64,000 nt of DNA from Desulfovibrio inopinatus DSM 10711 (lineage in GTDB: Bacteria; Desulfobacterota; Desulfovibrionia; Desulfovibrionales; Desulfovibrionaceae). A program made the translations under genes and the position numbers. The stretch covers positions 62,001 through 126,000 of the forward strand of contig NZ_AUBP01000001.1 of the NCBI RefSeq assembly GCF_000429305.1, in the 5' to 3' direction. Positions 35,701 through 44,155 of this stretch are shown here, piece by piece (positions within the stretch are counted from its first letter, which is position 1; every line of letters begins with the position of its first letter). The notes below the pieces were generated by a model. The model did not search any database. It had not been told where the DNA came from and worked only from the letters and a program-made list of their open reading frames with translations.

Positions 35701-35876
35701 CCCATTTAGGGAAAAAAGCACATATTCCCATTATCGCGATGACCGCCTACGCCATGCCCGAAGATCTCGAAGTTTTTCTGGAAGCCGGGATGGATGATCG
35801 TTTGACGAAACCGATTGACTTTGATGCGCTGAAAGTGATGGTGGAAACATATCTCCAGAAGTCGAGAAAGTTATAA
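32757..35876 (+). CDS. Hybrid sensor histidine kinase/response regulator (Cache-HAMP-PAS-GAF-HisKA-HATPase-REC)
   Basis: 1039 residues. Transmembrane helix about 10-30, a Cache-type periplasmic domain (to about 265), second helix about 273-297 (SILAYVVIVFGTFCVAVFGV), HAMP, PAS (about 370-490, LWDWNMETGDVYYSERYATM), a GAF-like domain (about 500-630), HisKA with His in NMSHELRTPLSGALG, ATPase domain (NLVGNAIKFTE, DSGIGIS, GAGLGLAV) and a C-terminal receiver with ILLVEDEPVNRVAL and the acceptor Asp in LILMDIQMPVLDG. No Hpt domain is present, so phosphate must leave through a separate Hpt protein or stay as a switch. Co-transcribed with the binding protein upstream. Confidence 0.94.
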   Translation: MPRLRNLLTWWFFGLAGGPLLALGPVLGWFAYNETLSSTQSYVESRASYAAYQIEEFLMGTNHEIGAITRYQDFFSLSSSQQRDVLLEFLTTHPMVLEVILVDKHGKELFHLSNTAVYSKPRTTWLDRLEFLFPVTEKHSFFGDISVDKNTGEPLMKVSAPLFDVRSGAVRMVAVLTLRLKAIWNLIAELSKSPNERVFVMSNENYILAHPDPSLALSQRHVEFDSRGKVQTGSTASRVIAGVQPIQLSENQYLLAVAERDVLAAMTTFFHSILAYVVIVFGTFCVAVFGVYVARRKFVEPIERLTETALAIQNGHLDAQAEEQVCFETDALACTFNAMTSQLLSSMRNLKDEVNVRLAMEAALRKSQERFDMALGAVSDGLWDWNMETGDVYYSERYATMLGYQLDDIVPNVSFWKSSLHPEDVEEAIACLEAHIRDYKEYEVEFRMRTKAGNWKWLLARGRVVACLLSGEPARMVGTHVDIDERKRNQESIRILFERTSETVGPDFFESVATLICQWLDFNCVLVAAVDEVGKRLQAMVLSLDGKTTHDFALPFQGTPYADIISQGVFTVEEELRHVYPVDVLLAEARAESGLGLALSDSSGDTIGILWAVSDKPDAVPEWKLQTMRIVAGRAEAEMERLRYERILREAKEHAEAASEAKSAFLANMSHELRTPLSGALGMLQLLRISELNETQQGFVNTAITSCRALTNLLEDLLDLSKIEAGKMELSHEPFMVEAVFNLVHNTFSGTASRKHIDFSCSLSPDIPEILVGDAGRLRQILFNLVGNAIKFTEVGEVTVEVSTLKAPAGQIRLLFCIHDSGIGISDEKLPAVFMPFFQADNSFTRRYQGAGLGLAVVTRLVKLMGGNLALESEEGVGTTVYLSLIFGKWETEERKALTPHPEGTEASDSTEGHILLVEDEPVNRVALNSLLKALGHTVYVAAEGNQALEIMHSQPVELILMDIQMPVLDGVEATKKIRSSAHLGKKAHIPIIAMTAYAMPEDLEVFLEAGMDDRLTKPIDFDALKVMVETYLQKSRKL

Positions 35877-35891
35877 AAGGCTGTATCACAT

Positions 35892-36743
35892 TTATTCCTT
35901 GTGAGTCTTCTCCGTGGGAGCTTGGGAAGGTTGTCGGAATATGTTGAAGGCGAATCCGCTTGCTCTCGTCGGAATAGGAGAACCTTCGGGAAGCGGAATC
36001 AGGCCGTATTCACCCAGAACGCTCGCTCCCTGCGAGGCTTTGAGGAATTCGATGAAATTTACGGCATCCTGAGGTGCTTTAGCCATACGTGCAGCCAGAA
36101 GAACCCGTAATCCTGGATAGTCTCCCGTAAGAATCGTTTGCATTGATGGAGAGACGCCATCAATTTTTAAAGGTTTAACCGTCCCATCAAGGTAGCCGAG
36201 ACTCAGAGCGGCTAAAGCAGGGTGATTTTTGAAAACCATATGTCGAGTATAGCCATGGTTATTCGAAAGTAAAATGAATGCAGATGGATACGGTGCTTCA
36301 GGCGCGTCAATCCGGTAGCGATGGATGAGCATGTCGTGGCCGCCGACACCCTTCCAGTTGAGAATATCGCCGGCATAAATGGAAATCAGATCCTGCTTGC
36401 TCAGTTCATCAATGGGGTTCGCTGGGTGCACGACGAAGGCGAAACCTTCCATAGCAATCGGTGTTGTTTCCAACCCCATATCTTTGAATGGAGGAACAAG
36501 AATACGGCGATCCAAAATCGCAACATCCAGTTTCCCAGAAGATGCCTGTTGAACCAACTGATCGAATGGCAGGGGGATGACATTTGCTGTCACATCCGTA
36601 TGCTGTTCGGCAAATGCCTGCCCAGCAGCATTTATCGCCAACTGATCTAAACGAAGACAGCCGATGCGAAGAGTTTCCGCCCGTGCCGGAATGGCTGCGA
36701 ATATCAGGCCGCACACCATCAACATTATAAATACATATCTGCG
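35892..36743 (-). CDS. PstS-like periplasmic substrate-binding protein
   Basis: 283 residues from an ATG at 36743 preceded by GGGAGGCCAAA. A signal peptide (YVFIMLMVCGLIFAAIPARA) is followed by LRIGCLRLDQLAINAAGQAF and the PBP-like segments LDVAILDRRIL, ISIYAGDILNWKGVGGHDML and IHRYRIDAPEAPYPSAFILL. The IYAGDILNWKGVGG block is typical of phosphate-binding PstS and its relatives (PBP_like_2). No pst permease or ATPase genes are present. It may be a stand-alone phosphate or anion sensor. Convergent with the hybrid kinase, divergent from the metal importer operon. Confidence 0.87.
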   Translation of the reverse strand, partial: RRYVFIMLMVCGLIFAAIPARAETLRIGCLRLDQLAINAAGQAFAEQHTDVTANVIPLPFDQLVQQASSGKLDVAILDRRILVPPFKDMGLETTPIAMEGFAFVVHPANPIDELSKQDLISIYAGDILNWKGVGGHDMLIHRYRIDAPEAPYPSAFILLSNNHGYTRHMVFKNHPALAALSLGYLDGTVKPLKIDGVSPSMQTILTGDYPGLRVLLAARMAKAPQDAVNFIEFLKASQGASVLGEYGLIPLPEGSPIPTRASGFAFNIFRQPSQAPTEKTHKE

Positions 36744-36922
36744 CATTTTGGCCTCCCTGAGCGTCACAGACTGTGCAGGACGCCTTCCTTACGACAGGCC
36801 GTGGCTCTTTGCAAACATACGTCGGGCTGCTTCTTTGCTTTTCCTTGACATGCTATGTGTTCACGGGGAAGACGTATATGCTAACAGATTGTTTTGATAC
36901 TCCCGATCTCAAGGAGAACCGT

Positions 36923-37852
36923 GTGATAATGATTCGGATTGTCGTCCTGATTGTTGGCGTTGCGCTGTGTCAGAGCGTTTCCGTTTACGCAGCCGACGAT
37001 TGTTTGGTCGTGACCTCCACGACGCAGACCGCCGATTTTGCCCGTCAAGTTGCGGGTGATGATTGTCGTGTCAAAAGTATCCTTGCTCCTGGCGCTGATC
37101 CACATACTTACATGCCCACTCCGGCCGATGCCGCACTGGTTCGTGAAGCCGATCTTTGCCTTCAAAACGGACTGAATTTAGAGGGGAACAATTGGATGGG
37201 CAAACTTGCCCATGATGCTGGAAAGCCTGTCGTCATCCTGACAACCGGTATCGCTCCCCTGGAAACGCAATATGAAGGCCACGCCATTCTTGACCCACAC
37301 GCGTGGTTTTCTCCACAAAATGCAGCCGTGTATGTAAAAAATGCACGCGATGCGCTCGTTGAACTCGATCCCGAAAAAGCTTCGAATTTCAAAGCTCGCG
37401 CAAATCTCTATTTGCGTGAATTGCGTGTTCTTGATGGATGGATGAAAGCCGAGTTCAACTCGATTCCTCCTCGCCGGCGTATTCTTGTTACCAGCCATGA
37501 TGCATTCAATTATTTTTGTCGCGCGTTTTTCTTTAATCCTCAAAATAATTATCTCAGTCTTGCCCCGGTCGGGTGGTCAACGGGGTCGGAAGTGGGAGCT
37601 GGTATGACTCCGGCTCGACGTGCACAAGTGGTTTCGTCCATACAAGCATCGGGAGCGCCGGCCATATTTGTGGAAACATCGGTGAATCCTAAATTGATTC
37701 GTGAAATTGCTAGAGAAGCGGGTGTCGCTATTGGCGGAAAGCTGTATTCCGACTCAATGGGGAATGTCGACTCGGCTGGTGAAACCTACATTGGCATGAT
37801 GCGGGAAAACACGTTGACGATCGTCAATGCTCTTCGCAAGGACGACCGGTAG
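36923..37852 (+). CDS. znuA: Metal ABC transporter, periplasmic metal-binding protein (ZnuA/TroA family)
   Basis: 309 residues from a GTG at 36923, six bases behind AAGGAG; the ATG at 36929 is an alternative. Signal peptide IRIVVLIVGVALCQSVSVYA. Metal ligands expected in the family are visible: His in GADPHTYMPTPAD, His in DPHAWFSPQNA, His in VTSHDAFNYF and Asp in KLYSDSMG. The His-rich loop seen in many zinc-specific ZnuA proteins is absent, so Mn2+ or Fe2+ is as likely as Zn2+. It feeds the importer encoded by the next genes. No clear Zur/Fur box was found upstream. Confidence 0.9.
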   Translation: MIMIRIVVLIVGVALCQSVSVYAADDCLVVTSTTQTADFARQVAGDDCRVKSILAPGADPHTYMPTPADAALVREADLCLQNGLNLEGNNWMGKLAHDAGKPVVILTTGIAPLETQYEGHAILDPHAWFSPQNAAVYVKNARDALVELDPEKASNFKARANLYLRELRVLDGWMKAEFNSIPPRRRILVTSHDAFNYFCRAFFFNPQNNYLSLAPVGWSTGSEVGAGMTPARRAQVVSSIQASGAPAIFVETSVNPKLIREIAREAGVAIGGKLYSDSMGNVDSAGETYIGMMRENTLTIVNALRKDDR

Positions 37853-37949
37853 AGTTGAAATACTGCCTCTGTCTGCATGTTTTCCGTGAAGGAAATACCA
37901 TGGATACGTTCTATGCATTCCAAACGTACTCATCTTGAAGGAGTCCACG

Positions 37950-38450
37950 GTGCGTATTGTTCTGGTGTTGGTTTTATGGATAGCCATTCTTGGAGGAGTC
38001 GCCGTATTTTTGGGGCGCCCAGGAAATGGGCCGCAGTTGGGAGAGCAGTCCACCGAAGCAGTTGACATGGCGTTCTCTCTTGAATTGACCTCCACATTTG
38101 ATTCGGCTGGAGATGTTTTCGGGGAAGATGAAGGCCGTAACGGCGGCGTATCAATTCAAAACGGAAAATACATCGTGACGGGCGTCGGGCCTCTGGAAGC
38201 CGGTATTCCAATGCAAATACAGGATTTGGGACCGATGCATGTCGGTGACAATGAGATTTATGTGAGCGTACGACCCGTTGCCGATAGTGGGGTTGTCGTA
38301 CACGCGCTTCGCCTACGTGTCTGGCAAGGGCATGGTATTCTGGCGGAAACCACACTGTGGGATGACGGAGGCGAAAACGTGGACGGGATCATTCGGTTTC
38401 GTGTTCCAGATCAAGGGCGTCGGGAAAAAGGAGTCGAACATGACGCGTAA
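37950..38450 (+). CDS. Membrane-anchored protein of unknown function inside the metal importer operon
   Basis: 166 residues from a GTG at 37950 with AAGGAGTCCACG upstream. One N-terminal helix (IVLVLVLWIAILGGVAVFLG) anchors a periplasmic domain with beta-rich character (GKYIVTGVGPLEAGIPMQIQ, NEIYVSVRPVADSGVVVHAL, ILAETTLWDDGGENVDGIIR). This loosely resembles Ig-like FixH/YtkA domains, but no diagnostic motif is present. It ends 11 bases inside the ATPase gene, so it is a true operon member between binding protein and ATPase. A role as an accessory metal-handling or docking subunit is an inference. Confidence 0.75.
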   Translation: MRIVLVLVLWIAILGGVAVFLGRPGNGPQLGEQSTEAVDMAFSLELTSTFDSAGDVFGEDEGRNGGVSIQNGKYIVTGVGPLEAGIPMQIQDLGPMHVGDNEIYVSVRPVADSGVVVHALRLRVWQGHGILAETTLWDDGGENVDGIIRFRVPDQGRREKGVEHDA

Positions 38451-39231
38451 CGCCACGCAATCGGCCGTTTCCATCCATGACTTAACGGTGGGGTATGGAC
38501 CGACACCGGTTTTACGCGACATCTCGGCGGAGATTCCACGCGGTGTGGCTGTCGGCGTCATTGGGCCAAATGGTGGTGGAAAATCGACGTTGTTGAAAGC
38601 TGTGCTTGGCTTTATCCGGCCGGATAAGGGAAATGTGTCTATTTTTGGACGTCGCCTCAGCCAGGTTCGAGGAAAAATTGCGTATGTTCCGCAATCCGGG
38701 GACATTGATTGGGACTTTCCTGTCACCGTACGTGAAGTCGCCATGATGGGGCGTTATGGGACATTACCGTTTTATCGGGAACCAGGAGGTAAGGACCGGC
38801 GTCTTGTTGACGAGGCGCTTTCAGCCGTCCGTATGGATGACTACCAAAATCGACAGATTGGGCGACTGTCCGGCGGTCAACGCCAACGAGTGTTTTTAGC
38901 GCGTGCCCTTGTGCAGGAAGCCGAGATTCTGTTGCTTGATGAACCTTTTGCCGGTGTCGATGTCGCAACGGAACGTGCCATCCTTGATGTTTTGACCCAG
39001 GAAAAGGCCAAAGGACGGACTATCGTGGTCGTCCATCACGATTTGAACACGGCGGGCGAGTATTTTGACCGTCTTATGCTTGTGAAAAATTGCCTGTATG
39101 CCTATGGCCCCACACGCGCAGTCTTGCAGAAAGAACTTCTCCGCGAAGTGTATGAAGGCGATGTTCGTTTTGGCTGCGATGGATACGATATTTTGATAAA
39201 CGAAGGTCGCCTTTTTCCCGAAAAGCGATAA
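38440..39231 (+). CDS. znuC: Metal ABC transporter, ATP-binding protein
   Basis: 263 residues from an ATG at 38440 behind AAAAAGGAGTCGAAC. Walker A GPNGGGKST, Q-loop AYVPQSGDIDWDFP, ABC signature LSGGQRQRVFLARAL, Walker B ILLLDEPFAGVD and the switch His in VVVHHDLN. VPQ followed by DWDFPV is typical of the Mn/Zn/Fe importer ATPases. It drives uptake together with the permease that starts 18 bases after its stop codon. Confidence 0.95.
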   Translation: MTRNATQSAVSIHDLTVGYGPTPVLRDISAEIPRGVAVGVIGPNGGGKSTLLKAVLGFIRPDKGNVSIFGRRLSQVRGKIAYVPQSGDIDWDFPVTVREVAMMGRYGTLPFYREPGGKDRRLVDEALSAVRMDDYQNRQIGRLSGGQRQRVFLARALVQEAEILLLDEPFAGVDVATERAILDVLTQEKAKGRTIVVVHHDLNTAGEYFDRLMLVKNCLYAYGPTRAVLQKELLREVYEGDVRFGCDGYDILINEGRLFPEKR

Positions 39232-39249
39232 TGCCGGTTGGAGACAATC

Positions 39250-40395
39250 ATGTCCTTCATTCATTTTTTTCTTGATCCCCTCGGTCACACATTTTTTCTT
39301 AAATCCATGCTGGGCGGGTGTCTGGTGGCCGTGGTCTGCGGGGTTATCGGATGCCTGGTTGTTTTGCGGAGAATGGCTTTTCTTGGTGATGCTTTGTCGC
39401 ATGCCATGATTGCCGGTGTGGCTGGTGGCTATCTTTTTATGAAACTTTTGTTCGGCATTGAAGCATATGCTCCGGCCATGCTTATCGGATCGCTCCTTGC
39501 GGCGGGATTGACCGTTGCGCTGATAGGCTTTGTTTCACGGGTTTCTCGTATCAAGGAAGATACTTCTATTGGCATCATGTATACGGGAGTGTTCGCGGCT
39601 GGCGTTGTTTTTGTCTCCATTTTTCGCGAATCCATTCACATTGACCTGATGCACTTCATCATGGGGGATGTCCTGGCCATTTCGGATGCGGATTTGTGGG
39701 CTTCGGCCATAACGTGCGCCCTTGTTCTTGGTATCGTCAGCCTGTTTTTCCGGCATTTTCAATTGACGAGTTTTGATCCTGTGATGGCCATGGCGATTGG
39801 TATGCCTGTCATGTTGCTCGATTATCTTCTGACGGGTTGTGTTTCCTTGGTGGTTGTGAGTGCCGTGACCATGGTGGGAGTTATTCTTGTGGTCGGGTTA
39901 CTCATTACACCAGCGGCAACAGCCTATCTGCTATGTGACCGATTGAGCCGTATGATGGTTTTATCGGCGTTTTTTGGCATCACGAGCGTAGTAGGTGGAC
40001 TGTATGCCAGCATTGCGTTGGACTCTTCCGGCGGCGGCGCTGTCATGCTTGTTTCTACCTTACAGTTTCTTCTTGTGCTGACGCTGGCCCCCCGGCACGG
40101 CATGTTGGCCAAACGATTGGCTTTGCGCCGTCTCATTCCTGAACCCTTGGCTGAAAAGACGTTGTTGGCCTTGTTTGAAAGCGGTTCGCCCGTAAATACG
40201 GCAGACGTGCAATCTCGCTTACATGAAGGAGACGATGCGGCGAAGGCGTTGGCTTTTCTACTGAATGAGGGGGCCGTTGAGAAAGTCGGACAATCCTATG
40301 CGTTGACCGCACAGGGGAAGCGGCGAGCCGAAAATATTCACAAATCTCGTGATACCCAACTGCGATTCCGTGAAAGTTTAGCTGGCATTGAATAG
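39250..40395 (+). CDS. znuB: Metal ABC transporter permease with C-terminal winged-helix-like extension
   Basis: 381 residues from an ATG at 39250 (GGTTGGAGACAATC in front). Residues 1-290 are a standard ABC-3 permease with about 8 helices: GGCLVAVVCGVIGCLVVLRR, MAFLGDALSHAMIAGVA, SIGIMYTGVFAAGVVFVSIF and VGVILVVGLLITPAATAYLL. Normal family members end near residue 280-295. Here about 85 further residues follow (about 297-381: LAEKTLLALFESGSPVNTAD, ALAFLLNEGAVEKVGQSYAL, TAQGKRRAENIHKS). Their helix-helix-helix-wing pattern resembles a DtxR/MarR-type winged helix. The fusion could let metal status act on the permease or on DNA. Confidence 0.88.
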   Translation: MSFIHFFLDPLGHTFFLKSMLGGCLVAVVCGVIGCLVVLRRMAFLGDALSHAMIAGVAGGYLFMKLLFGIEAYAPAMLIGSLLAAGLTVALIGFVSRVSRIKEDTSIGIMYTGVFAAGVVFVSIFRESIHIDLMHFIMGDVLAISDADLWASAITCALVLGIVSLFFRHFQLTSFDPVMAMAIGMPVMLLDYLLTGCVSLVVVSAVTMVGVILVVGLLITPAATAYLLCDRLSRMMVLSAFFGITSVVGGLYASIALDSSGGGAVMLVSTLQFLLVLTLAPRHGMLAKRLALRRLIPEPLAEKTLLALFESGSPVNTADVQSRLHEGDDAAKALAFLLNEGAVEKVGQSYALTAQGKRRAENIHKSRDTQLRFRESLAGIE

Positions 40396-40603
40396 CAAGT
40401 TTTTGTCTTCGTATCTGGACACAACACGTCTCGATCAGTACAGTGGAAGTAAGGTCTTCCATTTTAATCGCAGGGAGCCCAAGTGTATGTCCACTGTCTC
40501 AGCGTGTGACTTTGTAGGGAAAAAAGGACGGGTACGATTTTGGCCATCTTCGATGGGGGGGGCGGAAGATGGCGCAAGCCACCTGCAACAATGGATAAAA
40601 GCT

Positions 40604-40978
40604 ATGTCACACCGAATTCTTCTGCTCGACAATGACCTTTTGGTCTTGGATAATCTGGCATCGCAGCTCGATGAAGATGGCTACACGGTCTTTGAAGCGC
40701 ATAATACGGAGATGGCGTTGGCGTTTATGGAGCTGGAAAAAGTCGATCTCGTCGTCGTCGATCTTGGACAGGCTGGAATGAACGGAGTAGACTTTATCCA
40801 CAAGGTGCGCGCTATGTGGCCAGCCGTACGTTTTTTTGTGTATTCGGATCGACCGGCGGCGAATTTTTCGCGCAATATCACCACCCTGCCTGGAGTACGG
40901 ACGACCACGGTCCCCAAAAATATGTCATCATTTGAGAACATGTCGGTAGAAATTCGTCAACTTTTGGATGAAGCCTAA
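40604..40978 (+). CDS. Single-domain response regulator
   Basis: 124 residues from an ATG at 40604 with GGATAAAAGCT in front. MSHRILLLDNDLLVLDNLAS starts a receiver with acidic D9 and D11 and acceptor D53 in VVVDLGQAGMNG; the following block FFVYSDRPAANF and the lysine in TVPKNMSSF are divergent from the usual T-A and K-P pattern. No output domain. The frame is open upstream to 40388 overlapping the permease end, but no convincing start is there. Partner kinase unknown. Confidence 0.8.
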   Translation: MSHRILLLDNDLLVLDNLASQLDEDGYTVFEAHNTEMALAFMELEKVDLVVVDLGQAGMNGVDFIHKVRAMWPAVRFFVYSDRPAANFSRNITTLPGVRTTTVPKNMSSFENMSVEIRQLLDEA

Positions 40979-41060
40979 AAAGCGATCAATGCTTTGAGGA
41001 AGGAGGGACAAAGAGATTTTCTCCTTGCCCCTAAGATGAGAAAAGAGCGTTTACTCTTAT

Positions 41061-41867
41061 TTATGATGAGCAGGTCATGGATTGATCAGAGTAGTATTCC
41101 TGATTATGATCCGAAAGTTTGCGTCCTTCGGGATTGAAAATTTCATATTGCTTCAAACCCCATTTCTGAAGCCGAAATTCCATGGATGTTTTGAGCACGC
41201 CCAGACCATATTGGCAGCTCCGCTTGAAATTGATGGATGAAGCTTCTTCGAAATATTTGGTGGGACAAGACACTTCGCCGATATTAAACCCAAAAAAGAG
41301 GGTTTGGGCGAGCATCTGATTGTCAAACACGAAATCGTCGGAATTTTCCCACAGCGGAAGCTTTTCAAGCACGTCGCGAGAAAATGCACGGTATCCCGAA
41401 TGGTATTCCGAGAGTTTGCCGCTCATGAGCAGGTTTTGCGAAGCGGTGAGAAAGCGGTTCGAGATGTACTTGTACATCGGCATACCGCCTTCCAGTGCCT
41501 GACCGCCGAGAATACGGGAGGCAACAACAGCGTCGTAGTACCCGGACGTAATCAGGTTCGCCATAGCCGGAATGAGCTTCGGCGTGTATTGATAATCGGG
41601 ATGGAGCATGACCACGACATCAGCCCCGAGTTTGAGGGCTTCGTGGTAGCAGGTTTTCTGGTTGCGTCCGTATCCCCAGTTTTGGGCGTGCAAGAAACAG
41701 CGAATGCCGAGTTCTCGAGCATGCTCAATGGTATTATCCCGGCTGTTGTCATCAACCAGAATGATGTCGTCGACGATATCCTTTGGAATTTCGGCATAGG
41801 TCATTTCGAGGGTGGCTTCGGCGTTATACGCCGGCATGACAACAACCACCTTTTTGCCGTTCATCAT
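41061..41867 (-). CDS. Family 2 glycosyltransferase (polyprenyl-phosphate sugar synthase type)
   Basis: 268 residues from an ATG at 41867 behind GGAGGATACGTATA. The GT2 fold is visible as [60 protein letters not shown] and the metal-binding region [40 protein letters not shown] follows. There are no C-terminal membrane helices. The pattern resembles enzymes that load mannose or glucose onto polyprenyl phosphate. The divergent gene 42114 encodes an ArnT/PMT-like transferase that uses such lipid-linked sugars, which supports a joint glycosylation pathway. Confidence 0.87.
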   Translation of the reverse strand: MMNGKKVVVVMPAYNAEATLEMTYAEIPKDIVDDIILVDDNSRDNTIEHARELGIRCFLHAQNWGYGRNQKTCYHEALKLGADVVVMLHPDYQYTPKLIPAMANLITSGYYDAVVASRILGGQALEGGMPMYKYISNRFLTASQNLLMSGKLSEYHSGYRAFSRDVLEKLPLWENSDDFVFDNQMLAQTLFFGFNIGEVSCPTKYFEEASSINFKRSCQYGLGVLKTSMEFRLQKWGLKQYEIFNPEGRKLSDHNQEYYSDQSMTCSS

Positions 41868-42113
41868 TATACGTATCCTCCAATCGTGTTTCCCACACCT
41901 GTTACCCTGTCTCAGGCATAGGGGAATGGCGATTAAGCGCGACTTTTGGCGCTCTGTCAACACTAAAGGCAGCATTTCAAGGCACGGAAGTCGGGTCGCT
42001 TGTCAACACGGCCGAATTATCGTATCAGGCCGGCAATTCCACGACTTCGGGATTACGAGTTCCGTATCCGATACCCCATCATGAAGACAACCCCTACATA
42101 CTCTGGAGTCGCC

Positions 42114-43712
42114 ATGCCTCGCGCCGGTCAATCCCGTTCGTTCGATCCGGTTTTGTTTGCCATTGCCGCGCTGGCCGCCTTCCTTATGTTTTACAACCTC
42201 GGTCATCGCCCATTGTGGCAGGATGAGGCCGAGACCGCCGCACTTGCCGTAAACGCCCTGGAACAGGGCGTTCCTACGGTATTTGACGGAGTGAATATCA
42301 TTTCACAGGAAGAGCGACGAGAATTCAACACGGACGATTATGTTTGGCGCTGGTCGCCATGGATTCAAATCTACATGTCTGCTGCGGGCATTGCGCTTGG
42401 CGGAAAAAACGCCTTTGCCAACCGCATGCTCTTTGCTCTGTGTGGTTTTTTCTGCGTTTTGCTGACATACTACCTTATTCAGCGTCATTTCGGTGACCGA
42501 AACTGGGCGCGGCTCTCGGCACTGATGTTGACCTTGTCCGTGCCATTTTTGCTTTTTGCACGGCAAGGACGGTATTATAGTCTCGGAACGCTCCTGGTGC
42601 TGTGTGTGCTGTTCGCATTTTTATCGAATTGGCAAAAACGCTGGTTTCCTGTCGCCATCATGGCAGTTGCGCTGGGATTGCTTTTTCATGCGAACTACCT
42701 CTTGCTCTTGTCGTTCGCGCCCCCCCTCTTGGTTGCAGCCATGATTGTGTATTGGCACGATTTGAATTGGAAACGAATTCTCATCGTCTTTCTTGGTGCG
42801 TCGTGCCTCGTCATACCAGGTATTTTGCTGTATCGCGTCGGGCGGCAAAGCGGCATGTTCAATGTGTTGCTCGTGCCGGAAAACGCCATGCTGTATTTTG
42901 CCGACTTGGTCATGTTCATGATTCCGTTTCCTATCGCCATCGCGCTCCTCTGGCGTTGGCGCAAAACACTGCTCTTGAAACTTCCCACTGACCCGGCTGA
43001 ACGTTTCACTCTGTTCTGTGCACTCATTATTTTGGGGAACCTGATTATACTGGCAATTTTTCCCCAGCGATTTCACCGCTATCTCGTCCATTTGTATCCG
43101 CTGTGCGCTTTTATTTTGGCCTGGATCTGTACCCGGCTCTGGTCATTCGAGCGGTTTTCGGCCGTCGTATTGACCGTGCTCCTGTTGTTCACGAACTGGG
43201 TCTATTTATTGCCGATGGAAAAGTTAAAAATTATTAACCGTCCCTGGCAAAACGATATGCGGATGCTGACGTCGGTGAATTTTCCTCTCAAATTGTACCT
43301 CACGGAATTAACTTGCGGTTATCCCGACGTGAATGCGCAACTTGCCAAATTTTTCAATGATAATGCGAAACCATGGCAAACGATTCTCGCCGAGTATGGT
43401 GATTTGCCGTTGCAATTTTACACCCCATTTCGTGTGATCGGCGGTTTACAAGGGGCTATTCCGGCAAATGAATCGCCTGATTGGGTCGTGCGCCGTCGTA
43501 TTGTGCGCGTCAATCGGGATCGTGTATTATTTGGGGCGCGGGCGTTTTCGAACACACTGGATTTGGCGCATGATTACGAGTTGGTGAAAACGGCGATTGC
43601 TGATGACGAATTCGGCAACCGAGCTGACCCCGCGTATCATGTGTTTCTACCACTCGAAGACCCCATGGCGACGATTGAAATCTACCGCAAAAAGGATGAG
43701 GTCAATCAATGA
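42114..43712 (+). CDS. ArnT/PMT-like (GT39 superfamily) membrane glycosyltransferase
   Basis: 532 residues from an ATG at 42114 with CTGGAGTCGCC upstream. About 10-12 membrane helices. The first periplasmic loop has the catalytic-type motif LGHRPLWQDEAETAALAVNA with the Asp-Glu pair; RMLFALCGFFCVLLTYYLIQ and ARLSALMLTLSVPFLLFARQ follow. Such enzymes take a sugar from a polyprenyl-phosphate donor on the periplasmic face and attach it to lipid A, protein or glycan. The donor could be made by the divergent GT2 enzyme. Its stop overlaps the next start (ATGA at 43709-43712). Confidence 0.88.
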   Translation: MPRAGQSRSFDPVLFAIAALAAFLMFYNLGHRPLWQDEAETAALAVNALEQGVPTVFDGVNIISQEERREFNTDDYVWRWSPWIQIYMSAAGIALGGKNAFANRMLFALCGFFCVLLTYYLIQRHFGDRNWARLSALMLTLSVPFLLFARQGRYYSLGTLLVLCVLFAFLSNWQKRWFPVAIMAVALGLLFHANYLLLLSFAPPLLVAAMIVYWHDLNWKRILIVFLGASCLVIPGILLYRVGRQSGMFNVLLVPENAMLYFADLVMFMIPFPIAIALLWRWRKTLLLKLPTDPAERFTLFCALIILGNLIILAIFPQRFHRYLVHLYPLCAFILAWICTRLWSFERFSAVVLTVLLLFTNWVYLLPMEKLKIINRPWQNDMRMLTSVNFPLKLYLTELTCGYPDVNAQLAKFFNDNAKPWQTILAEYGDLPLQFYTPFRVIGGLQGAIPANESPDWVVRRRIVRVNRDRVLFGARAFSNTLDLAHDYELVKTAIADDEFGNRADPAYHVFLPLEDPMATIEIYRKKDEVNQ

Positions 43713-44155
43713 AAGCGCAACGATCCGTTCTCGTCATCAAAGTCCTTTTAGCCGCGGCACTTGTGGTCACGGCATGGCAAGGATTGGCCAAAACGCCGGA
43801 GTATTTGACGCGATTCAACCGTGCTCGATTTGAAAATGGCATATTGAATGACGGCGAAAACGCTTTGGCTATGAAGCAACGACATTACGATTATAATCTG
43901 TTCACCATCAAAGCACTTGAGGCTCAAGTGCGCGATCTGGAGAATGGTCTGCCCGCCCCGGGGCCGCTCGTGACAAAGGAGTCATTGGCCATGGCGATTG
44001 AAAAAAGCATGGCCACGGATGCGAGAAGCCTTGCCTATGTTGATATTGCCAAAGAAAAGTTGAAGCGGGCTCAACATCTGGTTGATTCCGGATTTGTTAT
44101 GCCTCTGTGGGGGTGCCTTGCATCGTCACATACTGTACAGGAGAACTCGCAATGA
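43709..44155 (+). CDS. Small single-helix membrane protein of a glycosylation operon
   Basis: 148 residues. N-terminal helix SVLVIKVLLAAALVVTAWQG, then a charged helical region (ALEAQVRDLENGLPAPGPLV, SLAYVDIAKEKLKRAQHLVD) probably in the periplasm. No family recognised. It overlaps the GT39 gene before it and the next gene after it by 4 bases each (ATGA), so the three proteins are made in step. An accessory or regulatory subunit of the transferase is plausible, by context only. Confidence 0.75.
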   Translation: MKAQRSVLVIKVLLAAALVVTAWQGLAKTPEYLTRFNRARFENGILNDGENALAMKQRHYDYNLFTIKALEAQVRDLENGLPAPGPLVTKESLAMAIEKSMATDARSLAYVDIAKEKLKRAQHLVDSGFVMPLWGCLASSHTVQENSQ

